Below are positions 6,579 to 14,191 of a stretch of 20,401 nucleotides of DNA, piece by piece (the stretch's first letter is position 1; each line of letters opens with the position of its first letter). The translations under genes were made by a program, and so were the position numbers. Below the pieces are notes generated by a model that worked only from the letters and a program-made list of their open reading frames with translations, was not told the DNA's origin and ran no database searches. The DNA comes from an uncultured Dysosmobacter sp. (GTDB taxonomy: Bacteria; Bacillota; Clostridia; Oscillospirales; Oscillospiraceae): the NCBI GenBank assembly GCA_934636905.1, contig CAKUBJ010000030.1, positions 1-20,401 on the forward strand, read 5' to 3'.

Positions 6579-9476
6579 TTACTTCTTCAGATATTCCGCT
6601 TTCAGCAGGGCGAAATCGTCCATGTCCACCATTTTGTCGTGGTTCAAATCCGCTTCCAGAACGATGCTCATGAATTTCGGGTTGTCCAGATAGTGGCTCC
6701 TGACGTTGTAAACGGCAGCCACCAGCTTCGCATCCTCCGTGTCTCCCGTTCCGGATTGGTTGACGTCCAAATCGTCACATTTCAGTGTGCCGGCAGCCGG
6801 TGCGGTGCCTGCGGCAATCCTGCCGGTATCCGCCGCGCCTTTCACCACCAGCCCGTAGACATGATTGCAGGCAGTCTCGTTGTGGAACCGGTAGCCGGCA
6901 GAGGTCACGTCATACATCGCCCTGCCGTCATAAGTAAAGGAAGCGGAATCGTTGGTGTAGACCAGCACCAGAGAGTAGCCGTTCACATATTCGGAGGTTT
7001 CCGCAGCATATGCAGGTGCTTTGATGGTCAGCAGTGCAGGCTTCACCGTCACGGTATAGTTGGGATTTTCGGTGTAGGAGGCGCTGATTTCATAGGTGCC
7101 GGCGGTTTCGCCCCTGTCTGCGCGGCCATAGGTCACGGTGCCCAGATCTCCCTCCTTCACCAGACCCTCCACCGATCCGGTGAATACCGGATCCGCAGCG
7201 CCCAGGGTTTTCTCCATGGCATCCACGGTGATGGCGGCATCTCTGGGCGTAATCGTCACGGTTCCGCCTGCAAGACCGCCGGTGAAGTTTCCGGCGCCGC
7301 TGCCCTCCGGCACGGGGCGGCACTCCACCGTCATGGAACCGGCATCCGTCAGGGACGGAGGTTCCTCCGTCTCCGTGCCTGCGGTGCCGTTCACCTCCGC
7401 CGTATACATCAGCTTCAGGGTTACGCCGCAGCGCTTTGCGAAGTCCGCATCCGCCTGACTTACGGTGCAGCCGATGCTGCGGGGCTGGCCGTCATACACC
7501 GCCCGGACGTCCCCGCCGGCCTGCGGCGCAACAACATACCGGCTGATTTCAAAGGAATAGCTGCCGCTTGCCTCCTCATAGTTTCCGCCGCCGATGACGT
7601 AGGAAATCTCATATTTACCGGCATCGGTAAACTGCGGAACGGTAGCGGAGGTTCGTTCCGTGCCGTTCTCCATCCATCGGAACGTCATGGGAACTCCCTC
7701 AGGCACGCCGCTTACCGCAGCGGAGACGTGGAGTTGGTTATCGAAGGCGCTTTCCGCTGCGGGGGTTACGGTGACGCCGGTCAGAGCCGCCGGCGTAATG
7801 GCCACGGCGGCACTGCCGGTAACGTCGGTATAGCCGGTTCTGCCGACTCTGTAGCAGACGGTGTAGGTGCCCACATCGGTGAAAGCGGGATTTTCGCTGC
7901 TCCATGCCTCCCCTTCCCCGGTGCGATAGGAGACTGCAGCGTCTTCGGGGCTGGTCACCGTGACGGTAATGCCGTGGGAACCGCCGTCATAGACACCGCT
8001 GTAGCCGGAAGCGGCGGCTTCGATACGGCCGGCTTTGATGCGGAAGGTATAGGAGCCGGAGAGGGGCGTGTAGTTTGTCCCTGCCCGGACGGTATAGTCC
8101 ACGGTATACTCGCCCACCTCCGTGAATGTGGGAATTTCACGGTAAGTCTGCCCGCCGCAGGTATACGTCACCTCTGCATCGGCGGGAAGCAGGCGGCTCA
8201 CTGCGGCGGAGGGATGGGCGCCGCCGTCGCAGGTTGCCGATTCGTTGGCGGTGATGTCAAAGACGATGTCTGCCGGGCGGATGGTCAGTTGGATGCTGCC
8301 GGTTTTTGCGGTATACCCCGGCGCCGTCACCTGATAATAGAGGGTATATTCATCGGCTTCCGTTTTGGCGGGAACCTCCGTCAGGTCATAGGTGCCCCGG
8401 GTTTCGCCGTACCGGATAACGGCGCCGGCAGCGGTGCTGGCAACCGGCGTGAAGGCGTGGGGCTGGCCGTCATAAACCGCCTCCGCATCTGCGGCGGTAA
8501 CATTCAGGTCGTCCCGCAGGGCAATGGTGACCTCCGCTTTGCCGTTGCTGGCGCAGGGAACGTCGCTCTTCCCGAAGGGGTCGTCCTCCTCCAGCGTCCC
8601 GGAGCAGTAGGTATCGCTGAGGGTGAAGCATCCGACGGTTTCCTCCCTCTGCACTTCGGCGGTAAAGACAAACACCCCCAGAACCGCCGGCAGAGGTTCC
8701 CCGTCGGCGGCGGCATGATAATAGGCGTAGCTGCCGCCATCCGTGGCATTCCAGCCTTCTGGTGCCGTTTTCAGTGTATATTTATCGTTTTCATAACGCA
8801 GTCTGGCGGCGGCAAACTCAAAATCGCCGCCCTCTGCCTTTACGGTAACGCTGACGTCCTCACCGGCGGTGACCCGTGTTTTGTCGGCCTCCACGTTGAT
8901 GGAGAAGGCGGCAGCCGGCGTATCAAGGGAAATCACCGGGATCGCTTTCCCATTTCCGTCCGTGGGATAAATGACGGCCTCCTGATCTGCCGATTGCTGG
9001 GTGCCGTCCCCGGAGTTCAAAAGCGTACTGGAATTGTCTCCGGTAATCTGAATTTTGGTCACCGTCACGGCACCCACGGACACGGCCTTCTCGTCAATCT
9101 TCACCAGCAGGTCGCAGAGTTTTCCGTTCTGATCGATGCGGATGCCGGTGCCCATCACGTCTGCTATTTCCAGATATCCTTTCGGGCTGCAATACCCGTC
9201 AAAGCCGTCAGTCAGTTCCGTCCATTCAGCCCCTTCCAGCGTCAGGTGTTCCCCCATCTCAATAGAGGCGATGACGCCGGAGCATTTCTGCCCCTCCTTC
9301 AGGCCTCGCAGGTAAACGGAAACTTTCACGGTATCGCCGGGGCTGCCCCGGGCCGCGCCAAGTTCCAGATAGGCATAGGGGAATGCATCCTGCGCAAATA
9401 CGGAAATGCTCATAACGGAAAGGGTCATTACCAGTGCAAGAAACAGCGAGGTTACACATTGGAAGCGTGTTTTCAT
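6579..9476 (-). CDS. Large secreted protein: cohesin-like domains, Ig-like repeats and C-terminal dockerin
   Basis: This 965-aa exported protein is of modular-scaffold type. It has a signal peptide (1-29, ending VFAQ) and two cohesin-like beta domains (about 32-170 and 190-318). Tandem Ig/MBG-like repeats follow (about 321-820), marked by recurring YDGQPH-type starts (335, 496, 661) and FTDVGTYTV-type ends (451, 532, 616). A small domain (about 821-900) follows, then a type-I dockerin-like module (901-965). The two calcium loops are complete: D904-x-N906-x-S908 with D915, and D943-x-N945-x-D947 with D954. In cellulosomes a dockerin plugs into a cohesin on another protein, so docking onto the neighbouring SLH protein is an attractive inference. 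No catalytic domain is seen. The Shine-Dalgarno sequence is weak (GAAGAGAAG). A near-consensus promoter lies at 9580-9608. Confidence 0.85.
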   Translation of the reverse strand: MKTRFQCVTSLFLALVMTLSVMSISVFAQDAFPYAYLELGAARGSPGDTVKVSVYLRGLKEGQKCSGVIASIEMGEHLTLEGAEWTELTDGFDGYCSPKGYLEIADVMGTGIRIDQNGKLCDLLVKIDEKAVSVGAVTVTKIQITGDNSSTLLNSGDGTQQSADQEAVIYPTDGNGKAIPVISLDTPAAAFSINVEADKTRVTAGEDVSVTVKAEGGDFEFAAARLRYENDKYTLKTAPEGWNATDGGSYAYYHAAADGEPLPAVLGVFVFTAEVQREETVGCFTLSDTYCSGTLEEDDPFGKSDVPCASNGKAEVTIALRDDLNVTAADAEAVYDGQPHAFTPVASTAAGAVIRYGETRGTYDLTEVPAKTEADEYTLYYQVTAPGYTAKTGSIQLTIRPADIVFDITANESATCDGGAHPSAAVSRLLPADAEVTYTCGGQTYREIPTFTEVGEYTVDYTVRAGTNYTPLSGSYTFRIKAGRIEAAASGYSGVYDGGSHGITVTVTSPEDAAVSYRTGEGEAWSSENPAFTDVGTYTVCYRVGRTGYTDVTGSAAVAITPAALTGVTVTPAAESAFDNQLHVSAAVSGVPEGVPMTFRWMENGTERTSATVPQFTDAGKYEISYVIGGGNYEEASGSYSFEISRYVVAPQAGGDVRAVYDGQPRSIGCTVSQADADFAKRCGVTLKLMYTAEVNGTAGTETEEPPSLTDAGSMTVECRPVPEGSGAGNFTGGLAGGTVTITPRDAAITVDAMEKTLGAADPVFTGSVEGLVKEGDLGTVTYGRADRGETAGTYEISASYTENPNYTVTVKPALLTIKAPAYAAETSEYVNGYSLVLVYTNDSASFTYDGRAMYDVTSAGYRFHNETACNHVYGLVVKGAADTGRIAAGTAPAAGTLKCDDLDVNQSGTGDTEDAKLVAAVYNVRSHYLDNPKFMSIVLEADLNHDKMVDMDDFALLKAEYLKK

Positions 9477-9579
9477 ACGGCTTCTCTTCTTTCTTACAGG
9501 ATATACAAAGGATCATGCGTTATGAAGTTGTCAGAGCCGCTGCGGGAGGGGTTTACGCTTGTGTAATATGAATGAAATA

Positions 9580-9608
9580 ATTATACAGTTTTCCTGTATT
9601 TTCGTCAA
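9580..9608 (-). promoter_or_regulatory. Sigma-A promoter of the surface-protein genes, with an operator-like inverted repeat
   Basis: On the minus strand TTGACG (9603-9608) and TATAAT (9580-9585) are exactly 17 bp apart. The inverted repeat ATACAG-N5-CTGTAT (9583-9599) overlaps the -10 and fills the spacer, where a bound repressor would block polymerase. The leader would be about 95 nt long. The regulator is unknown. Confidence 0.8.
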
Positions 9609-9642
9609 GATTCGATATAATCAATATTCTCCGGCAAATATA

Positions 9643-9671
9643 AAATGCGGCCTGCCAGTCCGGCAGGCCGC
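9643..9671 (-). terminator. Terminator of the CHR transporter operon
   Basis: GCGGCCTGCC (9647-9656) and GGCAGGCCGC (9662-9671) form a perfect 10-bp stem with a 5-base loop. On the minus strand ATTTTATATTTG follows, a fair U-tract. It lies 41 bp past the stop of the second CHR gene. Confidence 0.82.
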
Positions 9672-9711
9672 TTGTTCCGTATGTTTCCTTATATTTCTTA
9701 TCTCATGTTCC

Positions 9712-10314
9712 CTATGCGCCGGCAAAGCCGAACACGATTCCCACAATGGCGGAAATGCCGATGAAGATAATGGGGTGCCACTTTTTCGTGGGCTTGACAA
9801 AGTTGGTAAACACCAGCAGCACCGCCGCCAGAAGGATGCCCCGAAGGTTCAGGCCGCCGGCATGGGCGAACCCCTTCACCAGAGTGCCGTCCCCGGAGGA
9901 ACTGCTGACGTTCAGCATCACCTGCAGCACCACGTCGATGCAGGCGGCGGCAATCAGGCCGGTGGAGGCGGGGCGCAGGCCGTACAGGGCGTTGGACACC
10001 AGCTTGCTGTCCCGGAATTTCGCCAGCATAACCGCCACAATCAGAATCACAATGACACTGGGGGTCACCTCGCCTACGGTGGCAATCACCGCGCCGGGCA
10101 CCCTGCCTACGGTGAAGCCCACATAGGTGGCCATGTTGATGCCGATGGGGCCGGGGGTGGATTCCGACACCGCCAGCATATTCATCAGTTCCGTGGGGGT
10201 ATACCAGCCGGTGGAGACGCCGATTTCCTTCAGGAACGGCAGGGTGGCCATGCCGCCGCCGATGGCAAACAGGCCGGTTTTGAAAAATTCCCAGAAAAGG
10301 CGCAGGTAAGTCAT
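9712..10314 (-). CDS. Half-size CHR family (chromate-type) transporter, second subunit
   Basis: This 200-aa membrane protein is one half of a CHR/ChrA-type transporter. Full-length ChrA is about 400 aa with two homologous halves; in many Firmicutes the halves are separate genes that work as a pair. The family motifs are visible near the N-terminus: FAIGGGMATLPFL and STPGPIGINMATYVGF. Several hydrophobic helices follow. The start is ATG at 10314, whose ATGA overlaps the TGA of the upstream half, with GGAGG before it, so the two are translationally coupled. The family is known for chromate efflux, but in a gut anaerobe the real substrate may differ. Confidence 0.88.
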   Translation of the reverse strand: MTYLRLFWEFFKTGLFAIGGGMATLPFLKEIGVSTGWYTPTELMNMLAVSESTPGPIGINMATYVGFTVGRVPGAVIATVGEVTPSVIVILIVAVMLAKFRDSKLVSNALYGLRPASTGLIAAACIDVVLQVMLNVSSSSGDGTLVKGFAHAGGLNLRGILLAAVLLVFTNFVKPTKKWHPIIFIGISAIVGIVFGFAGA

Positions 10315-10856
10315 GCGGCGGCACCTCCCTCCAGATTTTTCAGCACAATTCCCGCCAGCGCCGCCAGCAGGACGAACCACACGGGAGACAGGGTCAGCAG
10401 GGTGCTGCCGGCCATCACCAGCAGAAAGATGGCGCAGGTGCGCTTATCAATGACGGATTTTTTCAGCAGCTTGACCACTGCGTTGAAAATCAGCACGCAG
10501 ACGCAGACCTGAATCCCGGCAAAGGCGTTCTGCACCCAGCCCACATCCGAGAAGTTGGTGATCAGTCCCGCCAGAATGCTGATAATCACCAGCGAGGGAA
10601 ACACGATACCCAGCGTGGCAACGATGCCGCCGGCTATGCCCTTCCGCTTCTGTCCCACAAAGGTGGCGGTGTTGACGGCGATGATGCCCGGCGTGCACTG
10701 GCCGATGGCGAAGTAGTCCACCAACTCCTCCTCCGTGACCCAGCGGCGATCCTCCACGATCTCCCGCTGGAGAATGGGAAGCATGGCCATACCGCCGCCA
10801 AAGGTCATGACGCCTATTTTGGCAAAGACCAGAAACAATTCCAGATATTCGCTCAT
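10311..10856 (-). CDS. Half-size CHR family (chromate-type) transporter, first subunit
   Basis: This 181-aa membrane protein is the partner half of the CHR transporter pair. Motifs are MTFGGGMAMLPILQRE near the N-terminus and QCTPGIIAVNTATFVGQ (about 73-89), matching the corresponding motifs of the downstream half. I chose the ATG at 10856 (MSEYLELF) because GAGGAG lies just before it. An upstream extension of the open frame would run through the promoter. Promoter elements lie at 10888-10915. The two halves differ clearly in sequence and insert in opposite orientations in studied pairs, which is family knowledge and not visible here. Confidence 0.88.
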   Translation of the reverse strand: MSEYLELFLVFAKIGVMTFGGGMAMLPILQREIVEDRRWVTEEELVDYFAIGQCTPGIIAVNTATFVGQKRKGIAGGIVATLGIVFPSLVIISILAGLITNFSDVGWVQNAFAGIQVCVCVLIFNAVVKLLKKSVIDKRTCAIFLLVMAGSTLLTLSPVWFVLLAALAGIVLKNLEGGAAA

Positions 10857-10887
10857 ACAACTCTCCTCTTTGCACTCAGATACAGAC

Positions 10888-10915
10888 ATTATAGCCTTTT
10901 CGGTTGAAAATGCAA
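10888..10915 (-). promoter_or_regulatory. Promoter of the CHR transporter operon
   Basis: On the minus strand a perfect TATAAT (10888-10893) lies 16 bp from TTGCAT (10910-10915), a weak -35. The leader to the start codon at 10856 is about 25 nt. Confidence 0.6.
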
Positions 10916-10917
10916 GG

Positions 10918-10953
10918 CCGGCCTCTGTGGGAAAGCATACCCGCAGAGGCCGG
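10918..10953 (-). terminator. Terminator of the ECF S-component gene
   Basis: A 14-bp stem with one wobble pair (10918-10931 with 10940-10953) and an 8-base loop. On the minus strand CCTTGCATTTTC follows, so the U-tract is broken. It lies 17 bp after the stop of the ECF gene. Confidence 0.7.
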
Positions 10954-10969
10954 TGTGTCGGAATGGATT

Positions 10970-11524
10970 TCAGGGAATCTGAAGATGTGCCCGCTTCAGC
11001 GCGTGCCGCAGGGCAAGGCACAGCGGCGGCGCCAGAATCACCGCCACAGCCCCGTTGAAAAGGGATGCAGGGATTTTCAGCGGCAGTGCAGCAGCGGCCA
11101 CGGCGGCGGTGAGGCCGCCCATCAGCAGGCCGTCATAGGCAAAGGACTTGAAGAAATAGAGAATATAATAGGCAATGCAGCCCAGCAGGGAGGCCACGGT
11201 GCAGCGGCCGTACTTCGGCTCTTCCCGGTTGGCCATGGCAAAGCCTGCCACCATGCCCATGACGCCCTTGGTAATGAGGGTAATCCAGCACTCCGGGGCA
11301 TAGGCGGGGTTGGTCAGGTCATACAGCGCGGAGCCGATGCCGGACGCCGCGCCGCCCACAGGGCCAAGCAGAAGTCCCGACAGGCAGCACATGATATTGG
11401 CAAGGGTGAAGGAAGTGCGTCCGCCGATGGCAATGGGCATGGTGATCCGCAGATAGTTGCTGACAAATACCAGCGCAGTCATCATGCCCAGCATGGTCAG
11501 CTTGTTGATTTTCTTTTGATCCAT
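10970..11524 (-). CDS. ECF transporter S component (substrate-binding membrane subunit)
   Basis: This 184-aa polytopic membrane protein is of the ECF S-component type. These subunits capture a vitamin or similar micronutrient and join a shared energising module (EcfA, EcfA', EcfT). An N-terminal Lys/Asn-rich start leads into helix 1, LTMLGMMTALVFVSNYL, which has the alanine/glycine pattern used to bind EcfT. Next come a loop with IGGRTSFTLANI and the LSGLLLGPVGGAASGIGSALYDL segment typical of the fold; about six helices in all. No energising genes are nearby, as is normal for group II systems. The leader is only about 24 nt, so no riboswitch hints at the substrate. The RBS is GGAAGGGGAG. Confidence 0.85.
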   Translation of the reverse strand: MDQKKINKLTMLGMMTALVFVSNYLRITMPIAIGGRTSFTLANIMCCLSGLLLGPVGGAASGIGSALYDLTNPAYAPECWITLITKGVMGMVAGFAMANREEPKYGRCTVASLLGCIAYYILYFFKSFAYDGLLMGGLTAAVAAAALPLKIPASLFNGAVAVILAPPLCLALRHALKRAHLQIP

Positions 11525-11553
11525 ACAATCACTCCCCTTCCTGAAGTGCCTTC

Positions 11554-11582
11554 ATCATAGCAGATAGCTGAGCCTATTTCAA
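11554..11582 (-). promoter_or_regulatory. Sigma-A promoter of the ECF S-component gene
   Basis: On the minus strand TTGAAA (11577-11582) and TATGAT (11554-11559) are 17 bp apart, with TGC just before the -10 (extended -10 type). The start codon at 11524 is close, leaving a short leader. Confidence 0.8.
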
Positions 11583-11959
11583 ATGCCAGTTTTATAAAAT
11601 TTAATAAGGTCAGATTTGCCCGTGCCGATGAGGAGAATTACCGCCTGTACCTGTCCGATAAAATAGGAAATCTCCCGCAGCGGTAAGGTAGGGCAGCCGT
11701 CAGCGGCTCTGCCGCCTACGGATGCCGCATACCCCCTGCGGGGAAAGAGTGTGCGCGGGACTGCGCCCACAGGCGCGTTTCGTAGCGCAACCGCCGCAAA
11801 GCGGCGGCACTTGGCGCGTAGATAACCCAAGAAGGGATACACCGTCGCGGCATTACGATTTGCGGCAAAAAGCCGCAAATCGTGCCGCTTCCTCGAAACA
11901 GCCTCGCTTTTTCTGCCACCGGCAGCGCTTCGGCTGTTTCCCTGCGCCATTAAAATCTA

Positions 11960-11993
11960 CAGTTTTCAGAACTTTTGAAATTTCTGAAAACTG
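11960..11993. terminator. Hairpin D: 12-bp perfect stem
   Basis: CAGTTTTCAGAA (11960-11971) pairs with TTCTGAAAACTG (11982-11993). On the minus strand TAGATTTTAATGG follows, so it may help to stop leftward transcription from the SPFH gene. It touches the next hairpin without a gap. Confidence 0.6.
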
Positions 11994-12031
11994 GCTCGGC
12001 GGGGCGAAAAAATCTTTTCGCCCCGCCGAGC
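11994..12031. terminator. Hairpin E: 17-bp perfect stem
   Basis: Positions 11994-12010 and 12015-12031 are perfectly complementary around an AATC loop. The stem includes four A-T pairs at the loop end and a GC-rich base. On the minus strand CAGTTTTCAG follows, so this can act as the terminator of the SPFH gene, which ends 54 bp away. Confidence 0.7.
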
Positions 12032-12066
12032 GCCCCGCAGCCAATGGCTGCGGGGCGCTTTTTTCG
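12029..12066 (+). terminator. Hairpin F: strong rightward intrinsic terminator
   Basis: AGCGCCCCGCAGCC (12029-12042) pairs with GGCTGCGGGGCGCT (12046-12059) around AAT. A run of T closes it on the plus strand only. It overlaps hairpin E by AGC (12029-12031). No rightward protein gene lies upstream of it, which is unexplained unless the region before it is transcribed. Confidence 0.88.
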
Positions 12067-12085
12067 TGATTTGCTTTTCTTCCGC

Positions 12086-13021
12086 TTATTCCTGCGGCTT
12101 CCCGGAATCAAACACGGCCTTGGCGCTGGCGGCAAGGCCGGCCAGCCCCTGAAGTTCGCTGGGAATGATGATCTTGGTGGCCTTGCCGTCTGCCACTTTC
12201 GTCATGGCCTCCAGCGCCTTCAGCTTCACCACCTGATCGTTGGGGGCGGCCTCGTTCAGCAGCTTCAGAGCGTCCGCCGTGGCCTGCTGCACCTTCATGA
12301 TGGCTTCGCTCTCGGCCTCCGCCGCCAGAATCTTGGCGGTCTTTTCCGCCTCGGCCTCCATGATCTTGGCCTGTTTGGCGGCATCCGCCCGCAGAATGGC
12401 AGACTGCTTCTCGCCCTCCGCCACCAGAATCTGGCTCTGCTTCTGACCCTCGGCCTGCAGGATGGATTCCCGGCGCTCCCGCTCCGCCTTCATCTGCTTT
12501 TCCATGGCGTTCTGGATTTCTTTGGGCGGGATGATGTTTTTCAGTTCCACCCGGTTGACCTTGATGCCCCAGGGGTCTGTGGCCTCGTCCAGAATGGAGC
12601 GCATCCGGGAGTTGATGGTATCGCGGCTGGTGAGGGACTGATCCAGTTCCATATCGCCGATGATGTTCCGGAGGGTGGTGGCCGTCAGGTTCTCGATGGC
12701 GTTCATGGGGTGCTCCACTCCGTAGGTGTACAGCTTGGGATCGGTGATCTGGAAGTAGATCACCGTGTCGATCTGCATGGTCACGTTATCCTTGGTGATG
12801 ACAGGCTGGGGGGCAAAGTCCGCCACCTGCTCCTTCAGGGAAACCTTCTTGGCGATGCGCTCGATAAAGGGCACCTTCAGGTGCAGACCCACATTCCAGA
12901 CCGTGCGGAACGCCCCCAGACGCTCCACCACAAATGCCCGGGACTGCTGGACAATGACGATATTGCTGACCACCAGAATCAGCAGCAGCACAATCAGAAT
13001 GACGGGAATGATCCACTCCAT
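12086..13021 (-). CDS. SPFH/Band 7 (stomatin/slipin-like) membrane protein
   Basis: This 311-aa protein is of the stomatin/slipin type, which forms large ring-like oligomers in membrane microdomains and influences membrane proteases and signalling. One N-terminal membrane helix (about 3-24) is followed by the SPFH domain (about 25-180, with ERLGAFRTVWNVGLHLKVPFIERI and ATTLRNIIGDMELDQSLTSR). Then come an Ala/Glu/Lys/Gln-rich coiled coil (about 180-260) and a hydrophobic C-terminal tail. The start has GGAGG at 10-nt spacing. Its usual partner NfeD is not beside it; upstream lies a broken tctA instead. It has its own promoter at 13072-13100 and terminators downstream, so it is a single-gene unit. 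Confidence 0.93.
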   Translation of the reverse strand: MEWIIPVILIVLLLILVVSNIVIVQQSRAFVVERLGAFRTVWNVGLHLKVPFIERIAKKVSLKEQVADFAPQPVITKDNVTMQIDTVIYFQITDPKLYTYGVEHPMNAIENLTATTLRNIIGDMELDQSLTSRDTINSRMRSILDEATDPWGIKVNRVELKNIIPPKEIQNAMEKQMKAERERRESILQAEGQKQSQILVAEGEKQSAILRADAAKQAKIMEAEAEKTAKILAAEAESEAIMKVQQATADALKLLNEAAPNDQVVKLKALEAMTKVADGKATKIIIPSELQGLAGLAASAKAVFDSGKPQE

Positions 13022-13071
13022 AATGCAGAAACCTCCATTTCACTTCACGGTGTTTTCCGATGTGTTTTTAT

Positions 13072-13100
13072 ATTGTATCGTATCTGCGGCGGTATTGCAA
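13072..13100 (-). promoter_or_regulatory. Sigma-A promoter of the SPFH gene
   Basis: On the minus strand TTGCAA (13095-13100) and TACAAT (13072-13077) are 17 bp apart. The breakpoint of the neighbouring tctA fragment lies only about 30 bp upstream of the -35, so the promoter was spared. Confidence 0.75.
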
Positions 13101-13127
13101 GCATCTGCGCAAAAGTTCCCTTTTCTC

Positions 13128-14191
13128 CCGGGGCGGGCTGCAATTGTCTTCGGCTCCATCCCCGGGCTGTCGGTCACCATGGCTATTGCCCTGTGCCTGC
13201 CCATGACCTACGGTATGCTGCCCATCAACGGCATGGCACTGCTGATCGGCCTCTATATCGGCGGTATTTCCGGCGGCCTTGTGGCAGCCATTCTCCTCCG
13301 GATTCCGGGCACCCCGTCCTCCGTGGCCACCTGCTTTGACGGCTATCCTCTGGCCGCCAAGGGACAGGCCGGCAAGGCGCTGGGCGTGGGCATTTTCTTC
13401 TCCTTCCTGGGCACCATCTTCGGCGTCGCTGTTCTGATGCTGGTGGCACCCTCCCTTGCCCGGGTAGCCCTGAAATTCAGCTTTTACGAGTACTTTGCCG
13501 TGGGTGTGTTCTCCCTGACCATGATGGCCAGCCTCATCAGCGGTTCCATTGTCAAGGGGCTTGCCTCCGGCGCCATCGGGATGCTGTTCGCCATGGTGGG
13601 TGCCGCTCCCATTGACGGCCTGCCCCGCCTGACTTTCGGCTTCCACGCACTGGACGGCGGCTTTGACATTCTGCCGGTTCTCATCGGTATGTTCGCCATT
13701 TCCGAAATCATCAAATCCGCCCGGGAACGCAATGCCGCCAAAATGACGGTTCTGCAGGATTTCAAAATCAAGGGCTTCGGCTTCACCTTTGCGGAGTTCC
13801 GGAGTCAGATTTTCAACTTCTTCCGCTCTGCCGTAATCGGAACCTTTATCGGTATCCTGCCGGGTATCGGCGGCGGCACCTCCAATATTCTGGCATACAC
13901 CGCCGCCAAAAACGGCTCCAAATATCCGGAAAAATTCGGCACCGGCATTATTGACGGCATCGTTGCCTCCGAAACCACCAACAACGCCACCATCGGCGGC
14001 GCGCTGGTTCCCCTGCTTACACTGGGAATCCCCGGTGATGCAGCCACTGCCCTCCTGCTGGGCGGGCTGACCATTCACGGCATCACCCCCGGTCCCCTGC
14101 TCTTTGATACCCAGACGGAATTGGTCTACGGCGTATTTGTCATCTGTCTGGTTGCCAACCTGATGATGCTGGTGATCGAGTACGGCGGTAT
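13128..14191 (+). pseudogene. tctA: tctA remnant: tripartite tricarboxylate transporter large permease, both ends missing
   Basis: About 351 codons of a TctA permease are readable without a stop or frameshift, while the family runs to about 500 aa. The homology starts abruptly at AAIVFGSIPGLSVTMAIALCLP, so the first ~25-30 residues and any start codon are gone. It continues through GGISGGLVAAILLRIPGTPSSVATCFDGYPLA, ILPGIGGGTSNILAY, ASETTNNATIGGALVPLLTLGIPGD and ANLMMLVIEYGGI. It then stops at about 14191, where sequence of a gene on the other strand takes over; over 100 C-terminal residues are absent. Such proteins import citrate-like acids with TctB and the binding protein TctC, neither of which is present. 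The intact frame points to a recent loss, or to an assembly join. Confidence 0.85.

Larger units (their letters stand above)
11583..12066 (+). other. Protein-free palindromic region, candidate structured RNA or interspersed repeat
   Basis: No convincing protein gene lies here although short open frames exist on both strands. Instead there is a chain of hairpins: GGCAG/CTGCC (11692-11713), CCCC/GGGG (11732-11743), CCGCCGC-AAA-GCGGCGG (11791-11807), a long hairpin 11847-11888 (a 12-bp perfect stem plus GCGGC/GCCGC, AAAAA loop) and GAAACAGCC/GGCTGTTTC (11895-11940) around CTGCC/GGCAG. Three abutting hairpins end it (listed separately). The last has a rightward U-tract, so the terminated transcript would be rightward. 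I see no clear rightward promoter; AT-rich bases at 11591-11605 and 11659-11664 are weak candidates. It could be a noncoding RNA, a mobile repeat unit or a chain of intergenic stems. Confidence 0.55.

Noticed and set aside
4959..9566. A 1535-codon open frame on the plus strand across both surface genes
   Set aside because: It is antisense to two genes with signal peptides, SLH and dockerin domains, ribosome sites, a promoter and terminators. Its translation is low-complexity Gly/Arg/His-rich sequence, as expected from the mirror of GC-rich codons.
9559..10512. A 317-codon plus-strand open frame opposite the CHR genes
   Set aside because: It is antisense to two coupled transporter genes with clear family motifs and begins inside the surface-gene promoter.
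11579..11950. A 123-codon minus-strand open frame and overlapping plus-strand frames in the palindromic region
   Set aside because: The frames run through long perfect hairpins, have no ribosome site and give Arg/Ala-rich translations without domain character. The minus frame also covers the ECF promoter.
13068..14078. A 336-codon minus-strand open frame opposite tctA
   Set aside because: It mirrors the tctA reading frame, has Gly/Gln/His-rich composition and overlaps the SPFH promoter.
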